Positions 1 to 5,435 are shown, counted from the stretch's first letter. The stretch: DNA of 6,974 nt from an uncultured Oscillospiraceae bacterium (GCA_900545625.1 UQZS01000076.1:1-6974), one strand, 5' to 3'. Notes: generated from the sequence alone by a model not told the origin. Program-made: numbers and translations.

Positions 1-437
1 GCTTCGTCATGAGCCTGGAGGAAGCGGTGGAGCTGGTGCTGTTTGCCTTCGAGCACGGGGAAAGCGGCGATATTCTGGTGCAAAAAGCGCCGGCCTGCAC
101 CATCGGCGTGCTTGCCGAAGCGGTCAAGGGGCTGTTTGCACCCGATACGGAGATCCGCACCATCGGCATTCGTCACGGCGAAAAAATGTATGAAACGCTC
201 CTGACGAACGAGGAATGTGCGCACGCTATGGACATGGGCGCTTTCTATCGTGTCCCCGCGGATAAACGCGACCTGAATTATGACAAATATTTCAAGGACG
301 GCGATGTAAAGCGCAACGCCTTGACAGAGTTCAACTCCAATAATACGCAGCTGATGACCGTGGAACAGGTGCAGGAAAAGCTGAAAACGCTGCCCTACAT
401 CCAAAACGCGCTCCGCGAAATGGAGGAAGCGCAATGA
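1..437 (+). CDS. capE: CapE-like UDP-GlcNAc 4,6-dehydratase/5-epimerase, 3' end only
   Basis: This is the C-terminal part (about 145 residues) of a nucleotide-sugar dehydratase of the CapE/WbjB/FnlA group. The reading frame is already open at base 3 (Phe-Val before the Met at base 9), so that Met is internal and the true start lies upstream of the window. Visible family signatures are FVMSLEEAVELV, the IRHGEKMYETLLTNEE block, YRVPADKRDLNYDKYF, and the tail EFNSNNTQ..TVEQVQEKL with a final YIQ. The catalytic SDR core (Rossmann glycine motif and active site) is outside the window. In the known pathway this cytoplasmic enzyme converts UDP-GlcNAc to a 4-keto-6-deoxy-L-sugar, the first step to UDP-L-FucNAc. 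The stop overlaps the capF start in ATGA, so the two are translationally coupled. The identity is firm because capF and capG follow; a more general polysaccharide-biosynthesis dehydratase is the only alternative. Confidence 0.9.
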   Translation, partial: FVMSLEEAVELVLFAFEHGESGDILVQKAPACTIGVLAEAVKGLFAPDTEIRTIGIRHGEKMYETLLTNEECAHAMDMGAFYRVPADKRDLNYDKYFKDGDVKRNALTEFNSNNTQLMTVEQVQEKLKTLPYIQNALREMEEAQ

Positions 438-1579
438 AAATTTTGGTGACGGGCGCAAAAGGCTTCGTCGGGAAGAATCTGATATTGCAGCTCCAAAATA
501 TTCGGGACGGCAAGGATAAGACCTCGCCGCTTCCCGCCGATCTGGAGATCTGCGCCTACGACGTCGATTCGGACACGGCGCTTTTGGATACATACTGCGC
601 GGACTGCGACATCGTGTTTAATCTTGCCGGCGTGAACCGCCCCGAAAATACCGAGGAATTCATGCAGGGCAACTTCGGATTTGCCTCCGCGCTGCTCGAC
701 ACGCTGAAAAAGCACAAAAACACCTGCCCTGTCATGCTGTCCTCCTCCACGCAGGCGGCGCTGGACAACCCTTACGGCAAAAGCAAAAAAGCGGGGGAAG
801 ATCTGTTTTTCGCCTACAGCCGGGAAACGGGCGCCGACGTCCTTGTGTATCGCTTCCCCAATATTTTCGGCAAATGGTGCCGCCCGAATTACAACAGCGC
901 CGTGGCGACCTTCTGCCATAATATTGCGCGGGAGCTTCCCATCACGGTCAATGACCGCGCGCACGAAATGACGCTTGTGTATATCGACGATGTGGTGCGG
1001 GAGCTCGTTTCTGCGGCGGCGGGAAAGCCGACACGCGACGGTGATTTTTGCCGTGTGCCCGTGGAGCACAAAACTACGCTCGGCGAGATCGTCGATTTGC
1101 TGTACGCGTTCCATGACAGCCGCAAGACATTGCAGGTGCCGGATCTCACGGACGGCAGCTTTTCCAAGAAGTTATACAGCACCTACCTTTCTTATCTGCC
1201 GCCGGAAGGTTTTTCCTATCCGCTCACACAGCACACGGACGCGCGCGGCTCGTTCACAGAGATTTTACGCACCGCGAACCACGGGCAGTTTTCCGTGAAC
1301 GTCTCAAAGCCCGGCATCACAAAAGGGCAGCACTGGCACAATACCAAGAACGAAAAGTTTTTGGTCGTCAGCGGCAAGGGTGTGATCCGCTTCCGCAAGC
1401 CGGGCGAAGAAAAGGTGTATTCCTATTTTGTGTCGGGCGAGAAATTAGAGGTGGTGGACATCCCCACGGGCTATACGCACAATATCGAAAATCTCGGCGA
1501 CAGCGATCTTGTCACCTTTATGTGGTGCAACGAGTGCTTTGACCCTACGCGCCCCGACACCTACGCTTTGGACGTATGA
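434..1579 (+). CDS. capF: CapF-like bifunctional SDR/cupin reductase of UDP-L-FucNAc synthesis
   Basis: This is a 381-residue cytoplasmic protein of about the usual CapF/WbjC/FnlB length. Residues 1 to about 250 form an NAD(P)-dependent SDR domain with the Rossmann motif GAKGFVG (7-13), a serine cluster at 103-105 and the catalytic pair Tyr114/Lys118 in YGKSK. Residues from about 265 form a cupin with likely metal ligands His300 and His302 in GQHWHNTKNEKF, Glu307, and His349 in GYTHN. In characterised CapF the cupin epimerises the 4-keto sugar at C3 and the SDR domain reduces it with NADPH, giving UDP-2-acetamido-2,6-dideoxy-L-talose. The start is fixed by the ATGA overlap with the upstream gene. 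The stop overlaps the VanZ-like start in a second ATGA. All key residues looked for are present and nothing suggests truncation. Confidence 0.93.
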   Translation: MKILVTGAKGFVGKNLILQLQNIRDGKDKTSPLPADLEICAYDVDSDTALLDTYCADCDIVFNLAGVNRPENTEEFMQGNFGFASALLDTLKKHKNTCPVMLSSSTQAALDNPYGKSKKAGEDLFFAYSRETGADVLVYRFPNIFGKWCRPNYNSAVATFCHNIARELPITVNDRAHEMTLVYIDDVVRELVSAAAGKPTRDGDFCRVPVEHKTTLGEIVDLLYAFHDSRKTLQVPDLTDGSFSKKLYSTYLSYLPPEGFSYPLTQHTDARGSFTEILRTANHGQFSVNVSKPGITKGQHWHNTKNEKFLVVSGKGVIRFRKPGEEKVYSYFVSGEKLEVVDIPTGYTHNIENLGDSDLVTFMWCNECFDPTRPDTYALDV

Positions 1580-2160
1580 CGGCGATGCGGCAAAAGACAG
1601 CAAAAGTTTTCTGCATGGCGCTTGTGCTGCTGACGGTTGCTTTTATCTTTTACAATTCCGCCCAGCCCGTCGCAAGCTCTGACGAGGCGTCCGAAAATGT
1701 GGCGGAACAGATCGTATCCGTCCTGCCGTCGGCACAGGATGCAACGCAAACGCCCCGCGGCATGCGGGCGTTTGTGCAGCAAGTTCGCAAAGCGGCGCAC
1801 GCCGTGGAGTTCTTCGCGCTGGGTGCGGAGCTTTCCGTTCTGTTTTATCTGCTGCACAAAAAGCTGCGTGTGCAGACGCTGTGGAACACGGTTTCGTCGG
1901 CGCTCGCCATTGCCGTGGCGGATGAATCCATCCAGATCCTGTCGGGCAGAGGCCCGAAGGTGCAGGATGTGTTGCTGGACTTTTGCGGTGCGCTTGCGGC
2001 GACGGCGCTGTGCTGGCTGCTGTTCGGCATGATATACGCGGTACGCCGCCGAAAAAAGCAAAAAAGAGGGATCTACCATGGGAAAATTAAAGCTGATGAC
2101 CATCCTCGGCACGAGACCGGAGATCATCCGTTTGTCGGCGGTCATCAAATGCGCGGATAA
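1576..2160 (+). CDS. VanZ-like family membrane protein
   Basis: This is a 194-residue predicted membrane protein. It has an N-terminal hydrophobic segment (about residues 10-26), a following FYNSAQ motif (25-30), and three more hydrophobic stretches (about 77-94, 102-118 and 134-156), then a basic tail. Typical VanZ-like residues are present: RKAAHAVEF (71-79), ADESIQ (115-120), and RGPKVQDVLLDFCG (125-138). VanZ of the vancomycin-resistance transposon gives low-level teicoplanin resistance; most relatives have no defined role, so resistance should not be assumed. The start at 1576 overlaps the capF stop (ATGA); a Met at 1585 is an alternative, and neither has a strong ribosome binding site, pointing to translational coupling. 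The last 27 codons lie inside capG in another frame, an 83-base overlap, and the polar tail encoded there shows no family feature. The position inside a UDP-FucNAc cassette suggests a role at the cell surface, but this is inference. Confidence 0.85.
   Translation: MTAMRQKTAKVFCMALVLLTVAFIFYNSAQPVASSDEASENVAEQIVSVLPSAQDATQTPRGMRAFVQQVRKAAHAVEFFALGAELSVLFYLLHKKLRVQTLWNTVSSALAIAVADESIQILSGRGPKVQDVLLDFCGALAATALCWLLFGMIYAVRRRKKQKRGIYHGKIKADDHPRHETGDHPFVGGHQMRG
2066..2070 (+). promoter_or_regulatory. Ribosome binding site of capG
   Basis: GAGGG, preceded by an A-rich run, lies 7 bases before the ATG at 2078. It fixes the capG start inside the 3' end of the VanZ-like gene, so the 83-base overlap is real unless the VanZ-like stop is misread. 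Confidence 0.75.
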
Positions 2161-3208
2161 ATATTTTGATCACATCCTCGTCCACACGGGGCAGAATTAC
2201 GATTATACGCTCAACGAGGTGTTTTTCAACGACCTCGAGCTGCGCGCACCCGATTATTATCTCGACAGCGTCGGTGACAACCTCGGACAGACCATGGGCA
2301 ACATTCTTGCAAAATCCTATGAGGTTTTGCAGAAAGAGCAGCCCGACGCGCTTTTGGTGCTGGGCGATACGAATTCCGCGCTGTCCGCCATTTCGGCGAA
2401 GCGGCTCAAAATCCCGATCTTCCACATGGAGGCGGGCAACCGCTGCTGGGACTGGAACGTCCCCGAAATGACGAACCGCACTATCGTCGACCATATTTCC
2501 GATATCAACCTGCCCTATACCGAGCACAGCCGCCGCTATCTCTTAAGCGAGGGCATGGACGGAAAAACCATTTTCGTCACGGGCTCGCCCATGCGCGAGG
2601 TGCTGCGCGACCACGCCGAAAAGATCGAGCAAAGCCGCGTGCTCGAAACGCTTCGGCTCGAACCGCGCAAATATATCCTGCTTTCGGCGCACCGGGAGGA
2701 GAATATCGACAACGAAGCGCATTTCCTTTCCTTAATGAACGCGGTCAACGAGATCGCTGAAAGCTACCAAATGCCCGTGATCTATTCCACCCACCCGCGC
2801 AGCCGCAATATCATCGAAAAGCGCGGCTTCCGTTTTCACCCGTTGGTGCAGAGCCTTAAACCGTTCGGCTTTATGGATTATAACAAGCTGCAAAAGAACG
2901 CCTACTGCGTACTTTCCGACAGCGGCACGCTTTCCGAAGAATCGGCGATGCTCGGTTTCCCCGCTGTGCTGGTGCGGACTTCCACAGAACGCCCCGAAGT
3001 GCTTGACAAAGGCACGGTCGTCATCGGCGGCATCCGCGGTGAGGATGTGCGGCAGGCAATGGACTTGGCGGTCGCCATGTATGAAAATCAGGAAGAAACG
3101 GTCATGGCGGAGGACTATGCCGATACGAACGTTTCCGTGAAGGTCTGCAAGATCATCCAAAGCTACGCAAAGATCGTGAACCTCACGACCTGGCATAAAG
3201 GCGAATGA
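2078..3208 (+). CDS. capG: CapG-like non-hydrolysing UDP-sugar 2-epimerase
   Basis: This is a 376-residue cytoplasmic enzyme with the two-Rossmann-domain pattern of the WecB/MnaA 2-epimerase superfamily. Motifs in order are GTRPE (11-15), HTGQNYDYTLNEVFF (36-50), GDTNS (96-100), HMEAGNRC (116-123), HREEN (205-209), SDSGTLSEE (280-288) and RTSTERPE (300-307). The GNRC variant and the C-terminal VNLTTWHKGE match the CapG/FnlC branch better than the generic UDP-GlcNAc 2-epimerase WecB, whose motif is usually HVEAGLRT. In that branch the enzyme converts UDP-2-acetamido-2,6-dideoxy-L-talose to UDP-L-FucNAc, the last step after CapE and CapF. The conserved PEE..NR block reads PEMTNR here (130-131), so the second Glu is replaced by Met while the first, catalytic-position Glu130 is kept. 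It is the last gene before a terminator, so the glycosyltransferase that uses the product must be encoded elsewhere. Confidence 0.92.
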   Translation: MGKLKLMTILGTRPEIIRLSAVIKCADKYFDHILVHTGQNYDYTLNEVFFNDLELRAPDYYLDSVGDNLGQTMGNILAKSYEVLQKEQPDALLVLGDTNSALSAISAKRLKIPIFHMEAGNRCWDWNVPEMTNRTIVDHISDINLPYTEHSRRYLLSEGMDGKTIFVTGSPMREVLRDHAEKIEQSRVLETLRLEPRKYILLSAHREENIDNEAHFLSLMNAVNEIAESYQMPVIYSTHPRSRNIIEKRGFRFHPLVQSLKPFGFMDYNKLQKNAYCVLSDSGTLSEESAMLGFPAVLVRTSTERPEVLDKGTVVIGGIRGEDVRQAMDLAVAMYENQEETVMAEDYADTNVSVKVCKIIQSYAKIVNLTTWHKGE

Positions 3209-3221
3209 TCCTATAAAAAGC

Positions 3222-3258
3222 AACACGCCCGCAGCAACCTGCTGCGGGCGTGTTTTTT
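3222..3258. terminator. Bidirectional intrinsic terminator between convergent units
   Basis: A perfect 14-bp stem, AACACGCCCGCAGC (3222-3235) paired with GCTGCGGGCGTGTT (3241-3254), encloses a 5-base loop. Six T follow on the plus strand (3253-3258, the first two within the stem). On the minus strand the stem is followed by GCTTTTTAT, read from the A-run at about 3216-3220. It lies 14 bases after the capG stop and 17 bases beyond the end of the EEP gene, so it serves both converging transcripts. Confidence 0.93.
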
Positions 3259-3274
3259 ACAGCGCATCTAAAAT

Positions 3275-4234
3275 TTAAGTTAGTGCTATATCTGCGAAGA
3301 CAGGAAAATGATCAGACATCTCTTGTAAGCAGGACTCGGACAGCACGCGAAATGCGCAAACCGACGCGTCCCCTTTTAGAAAGATATGATCCCATGTGGG
3401 CGCATCAAAGCTTTCAACGCTGCCCGCCGCCTGTTGTTCGGCGATGAATTTTGCATCTGTGAGCGTCTGCGTGAGCAGCGAATAAATCTCACTGCCTGCG
3501 TAAATGCCCTTTGTGCTGTCGTTTTCCATAGCGTTGTAATCCCCCGCGCAGATAACGGGACAGCCATACTGCGTTTGGAGCTGATCTGCGATTTCCAGCA
3601 GTTCATTGACCTGCTGCGTCATGGTGTCGATCTCCGTGCCGCGTGTTTCCTCGTCGCGCACGAGGTTCAAGTGCGTCGAGGTCACGGCGAAGCGCTTGCC
3701 GTCGGATTTCGTTTCAAACACGCCCCAGGTCACGGCGCGGTGCTGTGTGCCGTCACCGACGGAATACGTCTGTCTGCCGCTGTCCAAAAGGTCAAGCGTT
3801 TCGGTATTGTAAATGAGCGTTGTCAGGCTTTTCTGAACGACGTTGTTTTGCGGGTGCAGGATCTCGTAGTCTGTGAGATTCTGCGCAATACATGCGTGCC
3901 AGTCAAAGCTTGCCTCCTGCAGCGCGGCGACGTCGGGCTGAAATCGGCGCATGACTTCCACAAACTGTTTCGCGCGCGGGCGCACGGGCGTGCCGCCCCA
4001 GCTTTTATAGCCGACCAAAAGATTGGCGGACATCACGCGCACGTCTGCATCTGCCGCTTGCTGCACGCCGCCGACGGTCTGCAGCTGTGCGGCAAAATCG
4101 TCGGGTAAGTCGACCTTCCCCAAATCCCCGCGCACGCGGTAGGCGATGGGATATGCCGCTATGGCGGCGACCAGTGCGACTGCGGCAACGGCGGCGGTGA
4201 TTTTCAGAACTTTTTTGGAACTCTGTTTCGCCAT
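3275..4234 (-). CDS. Membrane-anchored endonuclease/exonuclease/phosphatase (EEP) family protein
   Basis: This is a 319-residue protein with a short basic N-terminus, then one hydrophobic segment (about residues 10-32). That segment probably acts as a signal anchor, since no lipobox and no clear signal-peptidase site are seen, so the catalytic domain should face outside. The DNase I-like metal-dependent hydrolase motifs are all present: Asn71 in VMSANLL, Glu107 in DVAALQE, His188 in TSTHLNL, Asp232/Asn234 in GDYNA, Asp282-His283 in WDHIFL, and the terminal catalytic Asp308-His309 in MSDHFPV. The family cleaves phosphodiester or phosphomonoester bonds in nucleic acids, phospholipids or inositol phosphates, and the substrate here cannot be told from sequence. 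AAAGGGG (4242-4248) sits 7 bases before the ATG. It starts 15 bases after the DtxR-type repressor and is likely co-transcribed with it. Catalytically intact by inspection; function unknown. Confidence 0.9.
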   Translation of the reverse strand: MAKQSSKKVLKITAAVAAVALVAAIAAYPIAYRVRGDLGKVDLPDDFAAQLQTVGGVQQAADADVRVMSANLLVGYKSWGGTPVRPRAKQFVEVMRRFQPDVAALQEASFDWHACIAQNLTDYEILHPQNNVVQKSLTTLIYNTETLDLLDSGRQTYSVGDGTQHRAVTWGVFETKSDGKRFAVTSTHLNLVRDEETRGTEIDTMTQQVNELLEIADQLQTQYGCPVICAGDYNAMENDSTKGIYAGSEIYSLLTQTLTDAKFIAEQQAAGSVESFDAPTWDHIFLKGDASVCAFRVLSESCLQEMSDHFPVFADIALT

Positions 4235-4249
4235 GTTGAGACCCCTTTG

Positions 4250-4624
4250 TTATTCCTCCGCGTGTTCCTGCACATGCGCCTGCAAGGCGGCAAAGGTCTC
4301 GTCGCTGATGATGTGCTCCATTTTGCACGCGTCCGCGGCGGCGATCTCCTCCGGCACGCCCAGCGTCATAAGGACTTTCGTGAGCACCGTGTGGCGCGTA
4401 TAGATCTTTTCGGCGACCTCGCGGCCCGTGTCCGTTAGGCGGATGTGTCCGTCCTCGTCCACGGTGATGAAGCCGCCGTTTTTAAGGAGGCCCATAGCGC
4501 GGCTGACGCTGGGCTTGCTGAACTGCATGTATTCCACAATGTCAATGGCACGCACGGCGGGCTTTTGTCGCGAGAGGATCAAAATAGTCTCCAAATACAT
4601 CTCGCCGGATTCCTGCAGCTGCAT
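4250..4624 (-). CDS. DtxR-type iron-dependent transcriptional repressor, short form
   Basis: This is a 124-residue cytoplasmic regulator with an N-terminal winged helix-turn-helix (about 6-65; recognition helix near SKPSVSRAMGLLKNG, 36-50) and a dimerisation/metal domain (about 66-115). It has no C-terminal SH3-like domain, so it has the size of MntR rather than DtxR. The primary-site residues are Met9, Cys100, Glu103 and His104, matching DtxR Met10, Cys102, Glu105 and His106; MntR has Asp and Glu at the first two. Iron sensing is therefore favoured over manganese. DtxR ancillary-site Glu83 and His98 are replaced by Thr82 and Ala96, although His78 is kept. I chose the ATG at 4624 because GGAGG (4632-4636) lies 7 bases before it; an ATG at 4630 is only 1 base from GGAGG and one at 4666 lies in the promoter. 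It is divergent from feoA-feoA-feoB, its likely target. Confidence 0.9.
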   Translation of the reverse strand: MQLQESGEMYLETILILSRQKPAVRAIDIVEYMQFSKPSVSRAMGLLKNGGFITVDEDGHIRLTDTGREVAEKIYTRHTVLTKVLMTLGVPEEIAAADACKMEHIISDETFAALQAHVQEHAEE

Positions 4625-4656
4625 CTGCATGCCTCCCTTTTCAATGCTGTAAAAAC

Positions 4657-4685
4657 AGTCTAACATATTTTTGCCGAAAACGCAA
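4657..4685 (-). promoter_or_regulatory. Candidate promoter of the repressor-EEP unit
   Basis: On the minus strand TTGCGT (4685-4680) is followed after 17 bases by TAGACT (4662-4657), about 32 bases before the start codon at 4624. Both boxes are only partial matches. The -10 overlaps a GTTAG half-site of the operator seen on the feo side, which would permit autoregulation, but no second half-site is visible. A TACAAT hexamer further upstream (4701-4696) lacks a matching -35. Confidence 0.35.
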
Positions 4686-4739
4686 CGCCCGCGAAATTGT
4701 ATCTTTTTTTACGAAGCGCAGTTTGCATGCAGGCGTTTT

Positions 4740-4789
4740 TTGACAAATCTGCCGAAAACCGAAAAAATAAAAAATGGGACTTGACAAAT
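4740..4789 (+). repeat. Direct repeat TTGACAAAT upstream of feoA
   Basis: The 9-mer TTGACAAAT occurs at 4740-4748 and 4781-4789, 41 bases apart. The second copy contains the -35 box of the feo promoter. The first has no convincing -10 at 16-18 bases (only A-rich sequence), so it may be a weak upstream promoter, a decayed duplication or chance. Confidence 0.5.
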
Positions 4790-4809
4790 TCCCGGAAGTT
4801 CGCTATCCT
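4781..4809 (+). promoter_or_regulatory. Promoter of the feoA-feoA-feoB operon
   Basis: A perfect TTGACA -35 box (4781-4786), a 17-base spacer and the -10 box TATCCT (4804-4809, four of six consensus bases) predict a transcription start near 4816. An A-rich stretch lies just upstream (4759-4774). The predicted start falls at the edge of the GTTAGC-N4-GCTAAC palindrome, where a bound repressor would block transcription. Confidence 0.75.
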
Positions 4810-4816
4810 ATTAGTA

Positions 4817-4832
4817 GTTAGCAATGGCTAAC
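4817..4832 (+). promoter_or_regulatory. Operator 1: GTTAGC-AATG-GCTAAC, DtxR-type iron box
   Basis: This is an inverted repeat with two perfect 6-base arms around AATG, immediately after the -10 box of the feo promoter. The arms resemble the GTTAG/CTAAC core of the DtxR/IdeR iron box. The same arms recur before feoB at 5401-5416. Its position next to a divergent DtxR-type gene makes it the likely repressor site; binding itself is inferred. Confidence 0.8.
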
Positions 4833-4839
4833 CTTTTGA

Positions 4840-4855
4840 GGCGTGCATGCACGCC
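4840..4855. repeat. Perfect 16-bp palindrome in the feo leader
   Basis: GGCGTGCATGCACGCC is fully self-complementary and starts 7 bases after operator 1, inside the predicted 5' leader. As RNA it could fold as a 6-bp GC-rich stem with a CATG loop. As DNA it could bind a second dimeric regulator. Its sequence is unrelated to the GTTAGC operator. The upstream in-frame ATG at 4847 lies at its centre. Confidence 0.75.
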
Positions 4856-4885
4856 GAACAGGGCAAGGAAAGGAACGATACGCCC

Positions 4886-5098
4886 ATGATGCCGTTGAGT
4901 TTTGCCGCGAACGGCGAAGAAAATATCATCCGCAAGGTCGGCGGCAGTGCCGACGTGAAGCAGCACCTTTGCGATCTCGGCTTTGTGCCGGGCGGCAGTG
5001 TGACGGTCATCTCCGCAAACGGCGGGAACCTGATCGTCAGCGTCAAAGGCTGCCGGGTGGCTGTCAGCCGTGAAATGGCAAATAAGATCTATATCTGA
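4886..5098 (+). CDS. feoA: FeoA family ferrous iron transport accessory protein (first copy)
   Basis: This is a small SH3-like cytoplasmic protein of 70 residues, near the usual FeoA size. Recognisable features are the opening MMPLSFAANGEENIIRKVGG, the core LCDLGFVPGGSVTVIS (28-43), GNLIVSVKGCRVAVSREMANKI (47-68), and no membrane segment. FeoA proteins are thought to act with the cytoplasmic part of FeoB in Fe(II) uptake. The start at 4886 is preferred because it gives the family-typical N-terminus and has a purine-rich AAGGAAAGGA (4865-4874) about 11 bases upstream; ATG at 4889 is an in-frame alternative. An upstream in-frame ATG at 4847 has GAGG 5 bases before it but lies inside a perfect palindrome and would add 13 residues that look unrelated to FeoA. 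It is the first gene of the feo operon, 42 bases before the second feoA. Confidence 0.9.
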   Translation: MMPLSFAANGEENIIRKVGGSADVKQHLCDLGFVPGGSVTVISANGGNLIVSVKGCRVAVSREMANKIYI

Positions 5099-5140
5099 TT
5101 TATCCAATAAATAAGTAATTCAACCGAAAGGGGAAACGAT

Positions 5141-5362
5141 ATGAAAACACTTCGTGAAGTGCCTATAGGCGGCAACTGTAAAGTTGTTAAGCTGCACGGC
5201 GAGGGTGCGGTGAAACGGCGCATCATGGACATGGGTATCACCAAAGGCGTGGGCATCCATGTGCGCAAGGTAGCGCCGCTCGGTGATCCTGTGGAGGTCA
5301 CGGTGCGTGGCTATGAGCTGTCTTTACGCAAGGCGGACGCGGAAATGATCGAGGTGGAGTAA
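5141..5362 (+). CDS. feoA: FeoA family ferrous iron transport accessory protein (second copy)
   Basis: This is a 73-residue SH3-like protein with a strong AAAGGGG ribosome binding site (5126-5132) about 8 bases before the ATG. Family marks are the N-terminal LREVPIGGNCKVVKL, RRIMDMGITKG (26-36), the PLGDPVEVTVRGYELSLRKADA block (46-67), and the final MIEVE. It is the more canonical FeoA; the PLGDP..RGY..SLR pattern is absent from the first copy, so the two are diverged paralogues rather than a recent duplication. FeoA is regarded as a cytoplasmic partner of the FeoB transporter. It is followed by a 73-base gap holding operator 2, after which feoB begins. Confidence 0.93.
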   Translation: MKTLREVPIGGNCKVVKLHGEGAVKRRIMDMGITKGVGIHVRKVAPLGDPVEVTVRGYELSLRKADAEMIEVE

Positions 5363-5400
5363 CAGACCTCTCGCGTTTTCGCATATTTTTTTGGCAACAC

Positions 5401-5416
5401 GTTAGCATATGCTAAC
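5401..5416 (+). promoter_or_regulatory. Operator 2: GTTAGCATATGCTAAC before feoB
   Basis: This is a perfect 16-bp palindrome with the same GTTAGC/GCTAAC arms as operator 1; only the central four bases differ (ATAT against AATG). It ends 19 bases before the feoB ATG and just upstream of its ribosome binding site (AAAGGA, 5422-5427). No convincing promoter is seen here: TTGGCA at 5391 would pair only with a poor TAACTT, and that start would cut off the ribosome binding site. It may act as a roadblock or mark an unrecognised promoter. Confidence 0.8.
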
Positions 5417-5435
5417 TTCAGAAAGGAAGACGGAA

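Noticed and set aside
395..1114. 239-codon open frame on the minus strand across capE/capF
   Set aside because: It is antisense to the clear CapF SDR domain, is Arg/His-rich as expected of a shadow frame, and has no recognisable domain.
1561..2148. 195-codon minus-strand frame over the VanZ-like gene
   Set aside because: It mirrors the VanZ-like frame, is rich in Arg and His, and has no domain; the plus strand has the conserved motifs and operon coupling.
3279..3290. GTTAGTGCTA, resembling the GTTAGC-type operator
   Set aside because: It lies in the last codons of the EEP gene, the arms are incomplete, and there is no promoter nearby.
3386..4108. 240-codon open frame on the plus strand inside the EEP gene
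   Set aside because: The opposite strand carries every EEP catalytic motif in order, while this frame shows no family feature and no ribosome binding site I could support.
4647..4658. Small inverted repeat CTGTAAAAACAG upstream of the repressor gene
   Set aside because: The arms are only 4 bases, there is no second copy, and it is easily expected by chance in AT-rich intergenic DNA.
4625..4666. Longer N-terminus of the DtxR-type repressor from the ATG at 4666
   Set aside because: That ATG overlaps the candidate promoter and has no ribosome binding site; GGAGG at 4632-4636 is ideally placed for the ATG at 4624.
4847..4885. Upstream in-frame ATG as the start of the first feoA
   Set aside because: It has a passable GAGG at 4838, but lies at the centre of a perfect palindrome and adds residues unlike FeoA; the start at 4886 gives the family-like N-terminus.
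5370..5392. Possible terminator between the second feoA and feoB (GCGTTTTCGC followed by seven T)
   Set aside because: The stem is only 3 bp with a 4-base loop, too weak for an intrinsic terminator; only the T run is notable.
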